Positions 1 through 10,037 of a DNA stretch of 39,474 nucleotides are shown here, piece after piece. A program made the position numbers and the translations under genes. Every line of letters starts with the position of its first letter. Within the stretch, counting starts at the first letter, position 1. The stretch spans positions 1 through 39,474 of the forward strand of contig CALVAL010000013.1 of the NCBI GenBank assembly GCA_944325535.1, in the 5' to 3' direction. The notes under the pieces are model-generated. The model was given only the letters and a program-made list of their open reading frames with translations, was not told where the DNA came from and did not search any database. This DNA comes from Candidatus Gastranaerophilales bacterium. Its GTDB lineage: Bacteria; Cyanobacteriota; Vampirovibrionia; Gastranaerophilales; Gastranaerophilaceae.

Positions 1-831
<831 letters not shown>

Positions 832-843
832 GGAGATAGGAAA

Positions 844-2553
844 TTGTCTACAAGTATTGATTATTTTGATTATATACGCATAAGCATTGCTTCACCTGAA
901 AGAATTTTGAAGTGGTCTTATGGCGAGGTTACAAAACCTGAAACTATTAACTATAGAACTCTAAAACCAGAAAGAGATGGTCTTTTCTGTGAAAGAATTT
1001 TTGGGCCAACAAAAGACTGGGAATGTTATTGCGGAAAATATAAAAGAGTTCGTCATAAAGGTATTATATGTGAACGCTGTGGTGTTGAAGTTACTGATTC
1101 AAAAGTTAGACGTCACAGAATGGGCCACATAAAATTGGCTGCTCCAGTCTCTCACATATGGTTCCTAAAAGGTATTCCATCTTACTTAGGATTACTTTTG
1201 GATATGACTTTAAAAGATTTAGAACAAGTTATTTACTTTAATAACTATGTTGTTCTAGATCCTGCTGACAGCCCATTTAAGAAATTACAGCTTTTAACAG
1301 AAGAAGAATATGAAGATTTCATTATGGAAAATGAAGAATCTAAGTTAGAAGTTGGAATTGGTGCTGAAGCAATTAAGCAACTTTTAAGTGAAATAAATGT
1401 AAAAGAACTAGCAGAAGAAATTAGATCTGAATTAGCAGGTCATGTTACATCTGTTCAAAGAAAAGGTAAGTTAATCAAGAGATTAAGATTATTAGATTCT
1501 TTAATTTCTTCTGAAACTGATCCTACTTGGATGGTAATGGATGTATTACCGGTAACTCCTCCTGATTTGAGACCTATGGTTCAATTAGATGGTGGTAGAT
1601 TTGCTACTTCTGACTTAAATGATTTATATAGACGTGTAATCAACAGAAACAATCGTCTACAAAGATTATTAGAAATGGGTGCTCCTGAAATTATTGTAAG
1701 AAACGAAAAACGTATGTTACAAGAAGCAGTTGATGCTCTAATCGATAATGGTAGAAGAGGTAGAACTGTTGTAGGTCCAAATAATAGAGCATTAAAATCT
1801 TTATCTAATATTATTGAAGGTAAGCAGGGTCGTTTCCGTCAAAACTTATTAGGTAAACGTGTTGACTATTCAGGTCGTTCTGTAATTGTTGTTGGTCCTA
1901 CTTTGAAATTAAATCAATGCGGTTTACCAAAAGAAATGGCAATTGAGTTGTTTAAGCCGTTTGTAGTTAATAAACTAATTGAAAGAGGATTCGTTCAAAA
2001 CATTAAATCTGCAAAGAAAATGATTGAAAGATCAGATGCAAGAGTTTGGGATATTTTGGAAGAGATAATTGACGGTCATCCGGTTATGTTGAACCGTGCA
2101 CCAACCTTACACAGATTAGGTATTCAAGCATTTGAACCAAAATTAGTAGAAGGTCGTGCTATTCAATTACACCCACTAGTTTGTACAGCATTCAACGCTG
2201 ACTTCGACGGTGACCAAATGGCTGTTCACGTACCTCTATCAATAGAAGCTCAAACAGAAGCAAGAATGCTTATGTTAGCTACTAATAACATTCTAGCTCC
2301 AGCAAATGGTAAGCCTATTATTACTCCTTCTCAGGATATGGTCTTAGGTATGTATTACTTAACTATTATGAAAGATCCTGAGCAAGATGTTCAAGGCTAT
2401 TTCTATAGCTTCCAGGATGCAATATCAGCTCTAGAGGCTAAGGTCATAACATTACATGATAAAATTGTAGTTCGTGACGAAAAAGGTAAGAGAATAGAAA
2501 CTACAGTAGGTAGAATTATATTCAACGAAGCAGTAAGAAAAGCACTAGCTTAG
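844..2553 (+). CDS. rpoC1: RNA polymerase beta' subunit, N-terminal half (gamma), split-gene form
   Basis: This is the N-terminal half of beta', carrying the zinc ribbon and the catalytic Mg site of RNA polymerase. The start is TTG at 844, with AAGGAG at 830-835 and 8 bases of spacing. Zinc ligands C61, C63, C76 and C79 are present, and the catalytic [12 protein letters not shown] motif gives aspartates D453, D455 and D457. The protein stops at 569 residues, somewhat shorter than the roughly 620 usual for cyanobacterial RpoC1, and ends soon after the active-site domain. The rest of beta' is encoded 27 bases downstream in rpoC2 with its own start. The rpoB-rpoC1-rpoC2 order is the cyanobacterial/plastid arrangement. 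Confidence 0.97.
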   Translation: MSTSIDYFDYIRISIASPERILKWSYGEVTKPETINYRTLKPERDGLFCERIFGPTKDWECYCGKYKRVRHKGIICERCGVEVTDSKVRRHRMGHIKLAAPVSHIWFLKGIPSYLGLLLDMTLKDLEQVIYFNNYVVLDPADSPFKKLQLLTEEEYEDFIMENEESKLEVGIGAEAIKQLLSEINVKELAEEIRSELAGHVTSVQRKGKLIKRLRLLDSLISSETDPTWMVMDVLPVTPPDLRPMVQLDGGRFATSDLNDLYRRVINRNNRLQRLLEMGAPEIIVRNEKRMLQEAVDALIDNGRRGRTVVGPNNRALKSLSNIIEGKQGRFRQNLLGKRVDYSGRSVIVVGPTLKLNQCGLPKEMAIELFKPFVVNKLIERGFVQNIKSAKKMIERSDARVWDILEEIIDGHPVMLNRAPTLHRLGIQAFEPKLVEGRAIQLHPLVCTAFNADFDGDQMAVHVPLSIEAQTEARMLMLATNNILAPANGKPIITPSQDMVLGMYYLTIMKDPEQDVQGYFYSFQDAISALEAKVITLHDKIVVRDEKGKRIETTVGRIIFNEAVRKALA

Positions 2554-2580
2554 AAGTAAAATAATTGAGGAAATTGTAAT

Positions 2581-5500
2581 ATGGAAAATACTTATACACA
2601 TAAAACTCATACTCCAGATTTCATCAATAAACAGATGGATAAGAAGGGGTTGAATAAATTACTAGCTCAAATGTATTTAGAGTATGGCGGTGCTAAGACT
2701 GCTGAGCTTGCTAATACATTGAAAAATTTAGGCTATAAATATGCTACTAAATCAGGTGTTACTATTTCTATTGCCGATCTTTCAGTTCCTGAATCTAAAA
2801 AAGATTTATTAAAAGAAGCTGAAGCAGAAATAGAAAAGTCAACTAATCGCTATTTAAAAGGTGAAATTACTGAAGTAGAAAGATATACAAAGGTTATTGA
2901 TACTTGGTCTGAAACAACTGCAAAATTAACAGAACAAGTGGTAGAGAATTTTGATAAATTAAACCCTGTATATATGATGGCATTCTCAGGTGCAAGAGGT
3001 AACTTATCTCAGGTATCACAATTAGTAGGTATGAGAGGTTTGATGGCAGACGCACAAGGTCAGATTATCGATTTACCTATTACATCTAACTTTAAAGAAG
3101 GTCTATCAGTTACTGAATACATTATTTCATCTTATGGCGCAAGAAAAGGTCTTGTAGATACAGCGTTAAAAACAGCTGACTCTGGTTATTTGACAAGACG
3201 TCTGGTTGACGTTGCTCAAGACGTAATCATCCGTGCAGAAGATTGCGGTGGTGATAAATATATTAATATGAAACCTATTTGTGATGGTGATAATGTAATT
3301 GTTCCATTAATAGATAGATTGTTAGGAAGAACAGTTGCTCAAGATATTTTTGATGAAGATGGAAAGACATTGCTAGTTGCAAAAAATACTACGATGGACA
3401 GAAAAGATATTAAGAAAATTTCTCATCTAAATCTACAAGAATTAAAAGTTAGATCAGGTTTAACTTGTTCTTTAGAATATGGTGTTTGTCAAAAGTGTTA
3501 TGGTTGGGCACTAACTACTCAAAAACTTGTAGATGTAGGTGAAGCAATTGGTATTATAGCTGCTCAATCAATTGGTGAGCCTGGTACACAGCTTACAATG
3601 AGAACATTCCACACAGGTGGTGCTGTTGGCGTAAAAGAAGCTACAAGAGAAATTCATGCGTCAGAAGCTGGTACTGTTGATTCTAAGATTAAGACTCGTG
3701 AATTGAGAACTCGTCACGGTGATGTTGTAAGAGTATCAATTTATGAAGCTGATATAGAAGTTAAAGGTAAAAAATCTGTTAAATACCATATTCCTGCAGG
3801 TGCAGTAGTTTTCTTTGAAAATGGTATGGAAATTGAAAAAGATTTTAAATTAGCAGAATATAAACCTAATTCAAATGATTCAGGTCGTTTGACAGAAAAA
3901 GCTACAAAAGATATCAATGCTGATATGTCTGGTGAAGTTCTTTTTGAGGATTTTGTTGCAGATGAAAAGAAAGACAGACAAGGTAATATTTCTAGAACTG
4001 CTAACAAAAACGGTATTGTATGGATTATCGGCGGTGATGTATACAATTTACCTGGTGGTTCTAAAGTTCTAGTAGCTGATGAACAAAAAGTAAAAGCTGG
4101 AGATAAATTAGCTGAAACAATTATGATTTCTGAACATGGTGGCGAAGTTAGATATTCAGAAGATTTAGTTGTTGAAGAAGTTAAATCTGGTAAAAATAAA
4201 ATAAATAAAATTGTTCAAGGTAAAGAGATTACTATTGTAATTGCATCTTTAGCTCCTTCAAATGCAAAATTTGAGCAGACTAAAAAAGAACAATTATGGA
4301 CAGTTGATAATACTGGAGAAAAATTCATCGTAAAAGCTCCAATTGATACTACTGTTGAAAACGGTATGATAATTGCTGAGTTAATTGATGATGAATGTTC
4401 AGTAACTTCTTCTGGTGAAATTAAATATATAGATATTGAAGTTGATGATAATCAAATAGTTAAAAAACCTGGTAATATCGTATTTATTCCAGAAGAAGTT
4501 CATCAAGTAAATAAAGATTCTACCTTAAGAATGGTAGAAAATGGTACATTTGTAACAGCAGGAACTGAAGTTGTTAAGGATATATATTGTCACATTGATG
4601 GTATTGTTGAATTTAAAGAATTCAATGATGTAATTCATGAAGTGACTATACGTCCAGGCGAAGTTCATACATTGCCAAATGTATCAGAATTAAAGGTTGA
4701 AGAAGGTTCTGTCGTCGAAGCTGGAACAACAATTGCTAAAGGTATAAAAGCTAAAGAAACTTCTATAGTAACAATAATGGAAATGGATTTTGATGATCTT
4801 GATATTGATGATTTAGATGAAGAAATCGATACATCATCATTAGAAGAAGAATCTTTAGAAGATAAACCTATTCAAATTCTTGTAAGACCTGTTCAACCTA
4901 TGTTTATTGATCAAAAAGATGTTTCAATTAAATTTGATTCAACTGATGAATTAATAGATATCGTTCCAGTAACTCAATTGCAATATAAAGACGGTGCAAG
5001 AGTAAGAAATTTAGATGGTGCGACTCTTACAAGAACAAGTTTAGTACTTCAAATGCAAGGATATTTATCTCATTTGAAAGGGCTAGTAGAACTTGATAGC
5101 AATGGCGAATTGAAGATAGTCGTTTTAGAAACTCTAATTGTTCGTCGTGAGTTAGAAGGTAATTCTAAGATGAATAGCTCTTTACAGACTGAATTATTAG
5201 TAGAAAATGGTCAAGTTATTGATCCAAGAACTCCTATTGCAAAAACAGAAGTTCTAGCTATAAATGATGGTATTGCATCAATAAAGGGTGATGTTACTGA
5301 ATCAAGACGTTTGTTATTAAATAGTGCTAATTACGAGACAGTAATTTCTACAAAATCTAAACCTTCAGTTAAGAAAGGTTCATTTATAAAAATTGATTCA
5401 GAATTAGCATCTTCAGGAGAAATTGCTACAGTTTCTGGTCAAATAGTAGATGTTACTGATAAGTCTGTTACTATTAGAAATGGTCGTCCTTATTTGATTA

Positions 5501-6438
5501 GCCCTGGTACTATGTTACAAGTAGAAGCTGGTTCTCTTGTATTAAGAGGTGATATGCTTGCAACATTAGTATTTGAAAGAGAAAAAACAGGCGATATCGT
5601 TCAAGGTCTTCCAAGAGTTGAAGAATTATTAGAAGCAAGAAAACCAAAAGATTGTGCAATTTTAGCAGAATATGATGGTGTAGCTGAAATCGAAGTGGAA
5701 GATGATGTACCAAGATTGTTCTTAGCTTCTGAAGGTGGTAGCAGAACTGAAATTAAATTTGCTATAGATGCAAGTATTGTTGTTCAAAATAAACAAAAAA
5801 TTAAAAAAGGTCAACCTTTAACAAGCGGTCCTTTGAATCCACATGATGTAATAAGACTATGTGGACCAGAGGAAGCACAACAATACTTAGTTGATGAAGT
5901 TCAAAGAGTATATCGTTCTCAAGGTGTAGAAATTGCTGATAAGCATATTGAAATAATTGTTCGTCAGATGACAAAGAAAGTTCGTATTATTGATTCTGGT
6001 GATACAAACTTATTACCTGGAGAACTGGTAGAAGTTCAAACTTTCGAAAATGAAAACAAAGCTGTAAGAGAACATGATGGTCAAGAAGCAACTTGCGAAT
6101 ACATGTTATTAGGTATTACTAAAGCTTCATTGAATACAGAAAGTTTCATTTCAGCTGCTTCATTCCAAGAAACTACAAGAATTCTTACAGAAGCTGCAGT
6201 AGAAGGTAAAAAAGACTTATTAAGAGGTTTAAAAGAAAACGTTATTATTGGTCGTTTAATACCTGCAGGCACTGGTTTCTATCACTTATCTTGCGCTAAT
6301 GAAGAACGTGATAAAGAGGCTCAAAAAAGAGCAGCTCAGAGAAATCAAGCTCGTAAGCCTTCTGCAATTTTAGAAGAAATTGAAGGTATGTTTGGAGCAC
6401 CTGATTTAGCTGTAGGAACTGATTCTAAAGAAGATTAG
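2581..6438 (+). CDS. rpoC2: RNA polymerase beta' subunit, C-terminal half, with large SI3-type insertion
   Basis: This is the C-terminal half of beta' (1,285 residues): bridge helix, trigger loop and jaw. Its ATG at 2581 follows GAGGAAATTGTAAT. A zinc-binding cysteine set appears around residues 219-309 (C-G-G-D, then C-S-L-E-Y-G-V-C-Q-K-C). The trigger-loop start IIAAQSIGEPGTQLTMRTFHTGG ends at G347 and the conserved continuation GLPRVEELLEARKPK resumes at residue 1009. About 650 residues are therefore inserted between the two trigger-loop halves, matching the SI3 insertion of cyanobacterial RpoC2. SI3 here includes a strongly acidic D/E-rich linker encoded near 4780-4860. A strong hairpin terminator follows the stop, closing the rpo transcription unit. 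Confidence 0.97.
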   Translation: MENTYTHKTHTPDFINKQMDKKGLNKLLAQMYLEYGGAKTAELANTLKNLGYKYATKSGVTISIADLSVPESKKDLLKEAEAEIEKSTNRYLKGEITEVERYTKVIDTWSETTAKLTEQVVENFDKLNPVYMMAFSGARGNLSQVSQLVGMRGLMADAQGQIIDLPITSNFKEGLSVTEYIISSYGARKGLVDTALKTADSGYLTRRLVDVAQDVIIRAEDCGGDKYINMKPICDGDNVIVPLIDRLLGRTVAQDIFDEDGKTLLVAKNTTMDRKDIKKISHLNLQELKVRSGLTCSLEYGVCQKCYGWALTTQKLVDVGEAIGIIAAQSIGEPGTQLTMRTFHTGGAVGVKEATREIHASEAGTVDSKIKTRELRTRHGDVVRVSIYEADIEVKGKKSVKYHIPAGAVVFFENGMEIEKDFKLAEYKPNSNDSGRLTEKATKDINADMSGEVLFEDFVADEKKDRQGNISRTANKNGIVWIIGGDVYNLPGGSKVLVADEQKVKAGDKLAETIMISEHGGEVRYSEDLVVEEVKSGKNKINKIVQGKEITIVIASLAPSNAKFEQTKKEQLWTVDNTGEKFIVKAPIDTTVENGMIIAELIDDECSVTSSGEIKYIDIEVDDNQIVKKPGNIVFIPEEVHQVNKDSTLRMVENGTFVTAGTEVVKDIYCHIDGIVEFKEFNDVIHEVTIRPGEVHTLPNVSELKVEEGSVVEAGTTIAKGIKAKETSIVTIMEMDFDDLDIDDLDEEIDTSSLEEESLEDKPIQILVRPVQPMFIDQKDVSIKFDSTDELIDIVPVTQLQYKDGARVRNLDGATLTRTSLVLQMQGYLSHLKGLVELDSNGELKIVVLETLIVRRELEGNSKMNSSLQTELLVENGQVIDPRTPIAKTEVLAINDGIASIKGDVTESRRLLLNSANYETVISTKSKPSVKKGSFIKIDSELASSGEIATVSGQIVDVTDKSVTIRNGRPYLISPGTMLQVEAGSLVLRGDMLATLVFEREKTGDIVQGLPRVEELLEARKPKDCAILAEYDGVAEIEVEDDVPRLFLASEGGSRTEIKFAIDASIVVQNKQKIKKGQPLTSGPLNPHDVIRLCGPEEAQQYLVDEVQRVYRSQGVEIADKHIEIIVRQMTKKVRIIDSGDTNLLPGELVEVQTFENENKAVREHDGQEATCEYMLLGITKASLNTESFISAASFQETTRILTEAAVEGKKDLLRGLKENVIIGRLIPAGTGFYHLSCANEERDKEAQKRAAQRNQARKPSAILEEIEGMFGAPDLAVGTDSKED

Positions 6439-6458
6439 TTTTATAGGATATAAGAGAG

Positions 6459-6492
6459 AAAAGCCTTGAATCTTAAGTTTCAAGGCTTTTTT
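6459..6492 (+). terminator. Intrinsic terminator after rpoC2
   Basis: An 11-base inverted repeat (AAAAGCCTTGA ... TCAAGGCTTTT) with a loop of about 10 bases runs directly into a T-tract, 20 bases after the rpoC2 stop. It ends the rpoB-rpoC1-rpoC2 unit and separates it from the CooC-like gene. Confidence 0.9.
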
Positions 6493-6555
6493 ATTTGTAT
6501 AATATTATTTTTATGTTAAATTAGAAAATATATTTAGTTCTATGAGAGGTAAGTT

Positions 6556-7308
6556 TTGACAATAAAAATTGCAATAACTGGTAAAAGTGGTAGTGGTAAA
6601 ACGACTATAGCAAAGGCTTTTTTAGAGATTTTAAAGGAGTACTTTCCTGAAAAATCTATTTTGTTATTTGATAATGATCTTACAAGTGAGCTATCTCATT
6701 CTTTTGGTCTGGATATAAGAAATACTATTTATGGAATCAGAAGTGGAAAGCATGAATATAAAACTGGTATTCCGCAAGGTATGACAAAACAAGAATATGT
6801 AGAATGGGCTTTGGAAGATATAATAGTTTCTTTGTCTGATAATGTAGATATCATTGTATCTTGGCTAGTTGGCTCAAAAGATTGCAGATGCCCAATTACC
6901 GAGCAAATTAATAATTCATGTCAAAAATTAATAGATAGGTATGATTTTGTAATTTTTGATTGTGAGTTTGATTTAAAATACTTAAATCAGCTTGTCGATA
7001 CTGATATTGATTTAGCAGTAATTGTAGCAAATCCTACTGTAGATTCTATACATTTAGCAAAAAGAATAAATGAGTTTTCTGCAAAATATGCTGCAGGGGG
7101 GCAGTTAGGTGTAATCTTAAATAAAAATAGCGATTTAGATTTGTCTCTAGTCTCAGAACAATTATCCTCATCAGAATTTGATATTTTAGGAACTATCCAG
7201 TATGATCCTGATTTATCAAAAGGTTGTTTAGAAAAAAAATCTAAAATCGTAGTTGATTCAGTAAAGCAATTTTATTATCGTTTAAACTTACCGCAGGAGA
7301 ATATGTAA
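6556..7308 (+). CDS. CooC/MinD-family P-loop ATPase (CODH nickel-insertion factor-like)
   Basis: This 250-residue SIMIBI-class NTPase has the deviant Walker A motif G-K-S-G-S-G-K-T-T at residues 9-17, including both the signature lysine K10 and the P-loop lysine K15. It reads TTG at 6556 after AGAGGT. A C-R-C-P element near residue 117 and the following Y-D-F-V-I-F-D-C-E-F-D and V-I-V-A-N-P-T segments match the layout of CooC, which loads nickel into carbon monoxide dehydrogenase (C-x-C motif, Walker B, adenine region). Its stop TAA overlaps the folD ATG by one base (TAATG), so the two are translationally coupled. No CODH or acetyl-CoA synthase gene is in the window, so the client protein is unknown. 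A general MinD/ParA-type role is the alternative. It carries a G6 run around 7095. Confidence 0.72.
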   Translation: MTIKIAITGKSGSGKTTIAKAFLEILKEYFPEKSILLFDNDLTSELSHSFGLDIRNTIYGIRSGKHEYKTGIPQGMTKQEYVEWALEDIIVSLSDNVDIIVSWLVGSKDCRCPITEQINNSCQKLIDRYDFVIFDCEFDLKYLNQLVDTDIDLAVIVANPTVDSIHLAKRINEFSAKYAAGGQLGVILNKNSDLDLSLVSEQLSSSEFDILGTIQYDPDLSKGCLEKKSKIVVDSVKQFYYRLNLPQENM

Positions 7309-8126
7309 TGCTTTTAGATGGTAAAAAAGTTTCTTTAGAAATTTTAGATGATGTTAAAGAACGTGTTTCTAAAATGAATGTCACACCACACTTAGCAGTA
7401 ATTTTAGTTGGGGATAATCCTGCAAGTGAAATATATGTGAGAAATAAAAAATTAGCAGCCGAAAAAGTTGGGATTATGTCTTCTATAATAAAGTTAGATG
7501 CTAATATTAAAGAAGAAGAACTACTTCATAAAATTAAAGAGTTAAATAATAATCCAAATATCACTGGGATATTAGTACAGCTGCCATTGCCAGGACATAT
7601 AGATAAGAATAAAGTGATAACTACTATTTCTCCTAAAAAGGATGTCGATGGTTTTACTCCTGAGAATGTGGGTAAACTCTCTATTGGGATTGAACCGTAT
7701 TTTTATCCGGCTACGCCTCAGGGAATTATAATGTTATTAAAAAAATATAATATTAAAATTGAAGGTGCTGACGTTGTTGTAATAGGACGTTCAACTATTG
7801 TTGGAAAGCCTATGGCTCAAATGTTTATAAATAATAATGCAACTGTAACCTTATGTCATTCATATACTAAGGATTTAGAAGATAAAATAAAAACCGCTGA
7901 TATCGTCGTATCTGCGGTTGGTAAAAAAATTGTAAGATGTAAGATGGTTAAGAAAAATTCTGTTATTATTGACGTTGGAATTTTTAGAGATTCCAATGGC
8001 AAGCTCACTGGAGATGTTGATTTTGATTTAGTTGAACCGACTGTTAAATATATTTCTCCAGTTCCAGGTGGTGTGGGTCCAATGACCATAGCTTCTTTAA
8101 TGTACAATGCTTCAAAGGTTTATTAA
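7308..8126 (+). CDS. folD: Bifunctional methylenetetrahydrofolate dehydrogenase / methenyl-THF cyclohydrolase
   Basis: FolD interconverts 5,10-methylene-THF and 10-formyl-THF in the cytosol, supplying one-carbon units for purines and formyl-methionine. At 272 residues it has near-normal length. Visible signatures are the Y43-x3-K47 active-site pair in S-E-I-Y-V-R-N-K-K, the family motif V-Q-L-P-L-P-G-H near residue 90, K-D-V-D-G-F-T-P-E-N near 111-120, the Rossmann segment G-R-S-T-I-V-G-K-P, and the C-terminal P-V-P-G-G-V-G-P-M-T. The ATG overlaps the stop of the upstream CooC-like gene. Coupling to a CooC-like protein recalls Wood-Ljungdahl gene clusters of acetogens, but no other gene of that pathway is visible here. 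Confidence 0.96.
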   Translation: MLLDGKKVSLEILDDVKERVSKMNVTPHLAVILVGDNPASEIYVRNKKLAAEKVGIMSSIIKLDANIKEEELLHKIKELNNNPNITGILVQLPLPGHIDKNKVITTISPKKDVDGFTPENVGKLSIGIEPYFYPATPQGIIMLLKKYNIKIEGADVVVIGRSTIVGKPMAQMFINNNATVTLCHSYTKDLEDKIKTADIVVSAVGKKIVRCKMVKKNSVIIDVGIFRDSNGKLTGDVDFDLVEPTVKYISPVPGGVGPMTIASLMYNASKVY

Positions 8127-8148
8127 TGAGGATTAAATCCTCATTAAT
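8122..8148. terminator. Inverted repeat between convergent genes, probable two-way terminator
   Basis: A perfect 13-base inverted repeat (ATTAATGAGGATT / AATCCTCATTAAT, one-base separation) overlaps the folD stop and lies 6 bases before the end of the minus-strand gene at 8154-8585. Its position suggests termination in both directions. It lacks a long T-tract on either side, so its efficiency is uncertain. Confidence 0.6.
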
Positions 8149-8153
8149 TATTA

Positions 8154-8585
8154 CTATGATTGTAATAGACCTGTATCTTGAGCAGCTGTTGAAGTAGCAG
8201 TCTTTTCTGATTCTTGTTGTGCTCTTAATTCTTCAAGCATTGTGTCATACATAGTTTTCATAGTATCATATTCAATATCTAAATCAGCTAATTCTAAAGA
8301 AAGTTCTTCGCTGTATTGCTTAACTTTTGCATGTGCGTATAAATCAGCAATATATTCACTTTGGTTGTTTGCTCTAACTGTTACACCACTAGCAGTTAAA
8401 TCTTTTGTATTATCAATAGCTGAGTCAAATGCACTTTGCCATTTTTGTTCGTACTTGACTTGCTCTTGTAATTTAGCGCTATTAGCTTCATACTTAGCAT
8501 TCCAAAAAATTGATTGTTGTGTATAGTAGTTAATATCTGCGTTTGTGTTTAATAAATTTCCTAATAATGCTGCTGTGTTTGCCAT
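8154..8585 (-). CDS. Hypothetical small all-helical protein
   Basis: I do not recognise this 143-residue protein. It has no signal peptide and no hydrophobic segment long enough for a membrane helix. Most of the sequence is amphipathic and predicted-helical in character, with long runs of E, K, Q, A and L from about residue 25 to 70 and 85 to 128, ending in a Q/E/S/T/A-rich tail. It starts at ATG (complement of 8583-8585) after AAAAAAGGTATAAGAAA. It is a single-gene unit, convergent with folD and divergent from the 77-residue gene at 8801. Small, soluble, helical, polar proteins of this kind include secreted filament or chaperone components as well as cytosolic adaptors, and nothing in the sequence chooses between them. 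Confidence 0.75.
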   Translation of the reverse strand: MANTAALLGNLLNTNADINYYTQQSIFWNAKYEANSAKLQEQVKYEQKWQSAFDSAIDNTKDLTASGVTVRANNQSEYIADLYAHAKVKQYSEELSLELADLDIEYDTMKTMYDTMLEELRAQQESEKTATSTAAQDTGLLQS

Positions 8586-8750
8586 TTTCTTATACCTTTT
8601 TTAAATCTTACATATATATAAAGTAAATATAAAATATCTAATTTCAGCTTCTATAATATTTGTTACAATTCTTAATAAATCTATAAACTTTCAAATATAT
8701 ATTTAAATTTAAGATATTAAGATATGTAGATAAATTAATACACTAAAAGA

Positions 8751-8781
8751 TTGATTGATTTTTATAATTAATAGATATAAT
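8751..8781 (+). promoter_or_regulatory. Candidate promoter for the 77-residue gene
   Basis: A perfect TATAAT at 8776-8781 is preceded by two overlapping TTGATT words at 8751-8756 and 8755-8760, giving 19- or 15-base spacings, both off the 17-base optimum. The rest of the 215-base gap at 8586-8800 is AT-rich, without hairpins I can defend. Confidence 0.4.
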
Positions 8782-8800
8782 CTAAATAAAGAGGTCTTTT

Positions 8801-9034
8801 GTGAATAAGAATCAGATAAAAAAACTAATTTACCAAAAAGAGTTAGAAATTAAAAAATTACATTTACACCAAGCTTCAAATCAAGCTTTTGAAAGTTTGT
8901 ATAATTCTTTGATTTTAGAAAAAGCAATATTAAAAAAAGAGTTAGAAAAACTTGAAAAGAATAATTTAATAGATTGTTTAAAAAGAGTTTTACCTAAAAA
9001 AGAAAAATTAATATGTGACTATTTTAAATCTTAA
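8801..9034 (+). CDS. Hypothetical lysine-rich small coiled-coil protein
   Basis: This is an unrecognised 77-residue, strongly basic protein with heptad-like spacing of L, I and K over most of its length (for example K-E-L-E-I-K-K-L, then L-K-K-E-L-E-K-L-E-K). It has one cysteine near residue 59 and another near 72. The GTG start at 8801 is supported by AAAGAGG at 8788-8794 with 6 bases of spacing, and by a candidate promoter upstream. It has no membrane segment or signal peptide. It sits alone between the divergent helical protein and the transketolase-led cluster. The next gene has its own promoter, so it is probably monocistronic. Function cannot be read from the sequence. Confidence 0.6.
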   Translation: MNKNQIKKLIYQKELEIKKLHLHQASNQAFESLYNSLILEKAILKKELEKLEKNNLIDCLKRVLPKKEKLICDYFKS

Positions 9035-9061
9035 AAAAGTTTAGCAGTTTTTCATAGTTTA

Positions 9062-9070
9062 TGATATAAT
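9062..9070 (+). promoter_or_regulatory. Extended -10 promoter of the transketolase/ftsEX cluster
   Basis: TGATATAAT is a perfect extended -10 (TGnTATAAT), 20 bases before the start codon at 9090. No good -35 lies 17 bases upstream, which is typical of extended -10 promoters. Confidence 0.6.
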
Positions 9071-9089
9071 TTTTTTAAGAAGGGGAATT

Positions 9090-10037
9090 ATGGTAAAAAT
9101 AGACTATGAACTAAAAAAATCCGTAAGAGGTGCTTTTGGTGAAGCATTAGCTGAACTAGGTAGTCTTAATAAGGATATCGTTGCTTTAGATGCTGATTTA
9201 TCGGGCTCTACACAAACTTCAATTTTTGCAAAATCTTTTCCTGATAGATTTTTTGATGTAGGAATTGCAGAACAAAATCTTATGACTACTGCATTGGGAT
9301 TATCACTAGAAGGAAAGATTCCATTTGCAGCAACTTTTGCTGTATTTGCAACAGGAAGAGCTTATGATCAAATAAGAAATTCTATTTGTTATCAGAAAGC
9401 TAATGTGAAGATTATAGGTGCTCATGGTGGTATTACTGTTGGAGAAGACGGTGCTAGTCATCAGGCGTTAGAAGATATATCCTTAATGCGAGGTTTGCCA
9501 AATATGATGGTCTTTGTGCCTGGAGATTATATTCAAACGAAAAAAATTGTTGAGTATGCTTCTAAATATCAAGGTCCTGTTTATATAAGACTTTCAAGAA
9601 TGAATGTACCTTGTGTTTTTGGTGATGATTATAAGTTTGATCCAAATAAAGCTGTTATATTAAAAGAGGGTTCAGATGTCACTCTAGTTACTTGCGGAGA
9701 TGTCATATCCGAGGTTTTAAAAGCAGCAGAAATCCTTGAGAATAAAGGCATAAGTGCAGAGGTTATAAATACTCCTGTTATAAAACCTTTAGATTGTGGA
9801 ACTATATTAAATAGTGCTAAGAAAACTAATTTTGTTATAACGGTAGAAAATCATTCTATTATTGGTGGACTTGGCTCTGCAGTTTGTGAATGTATAGCGG
9901 AAAGCTATCCAACAAAGGTTCATAGAATAGGTATAAACGATACTTTTGGACAAAGTGGAACTCCAGAAGAGTTGATAAAATTTTATAATTTAGATGCTGA
10001 TAGTATTGTGAAAAAGGTTATTGAGTTAAAGAAATGA
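9090..10037 (+). CDS. Transketolase, C-terminal (pyrimidine-binding) subunit of a split enzyme
   Basis: This 315-residue protein corresponds to the second half of transketolase, the non-oxidative pentose-phosphate enzyme that transfers two-carbon units between sugar phosphates. The motif D-V-G-I-A-E-Q-N at residues 56-63 holds the glutamate E61 that activates thiamine diphosphate. It is followed by the family segment G-A-H-G-G-I-T-V-G-E-D-G-A-S-H-Q and a C-terminal V-E-N-H-S-I-I-G-G-L-G domain. The N-terminal diphosphate-binding half is not adjacent and not in this window, so a partner must be encoded elsewhere. The start ATG follows AAGAAGGGG. Its stop overlaps the ftsE start as ATGA, so translation is coupled to a cell-division gene. 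A 1-deoxyxylulose-5-phosphate synthase-type half is a less likely reading. Confidence 0.9.
   Translation: MVKIDYELKKSVRGAFGEALAELGSLNKDIVALDADLSGSTQTSIFAKSFPDRFFDVGIAEQNLMTTALGLSLEGKIPFAATFAVFATGRAYDQIRNSICYQKANVKIIGAHGGITVGEDGASHQALEDISLMRGLPNMMVFVPGDYIQTKKIVEYASKYQGPVYIRLSRMNVPCVFGDDYKFDPNKAVILKEGSDVTLVTCGDVISEVLKAAEILENKGISAEVINTPVIKPLDCGTILNSAKKTNFVITVENHSIIGGLGSAVCECIAESYPTKVHRIGINDTFGQSGTPEELIKFYNLDADSIVKKVIELKK

Noticed and set aside
2540-2600. rpoC1/rpoC2 split as a sequencing frameshift
   Set aside because: There is a real intergenic gap, a ribosome-binding site and an ATG, and both products end and begin where the cyanobacterial subunits do.
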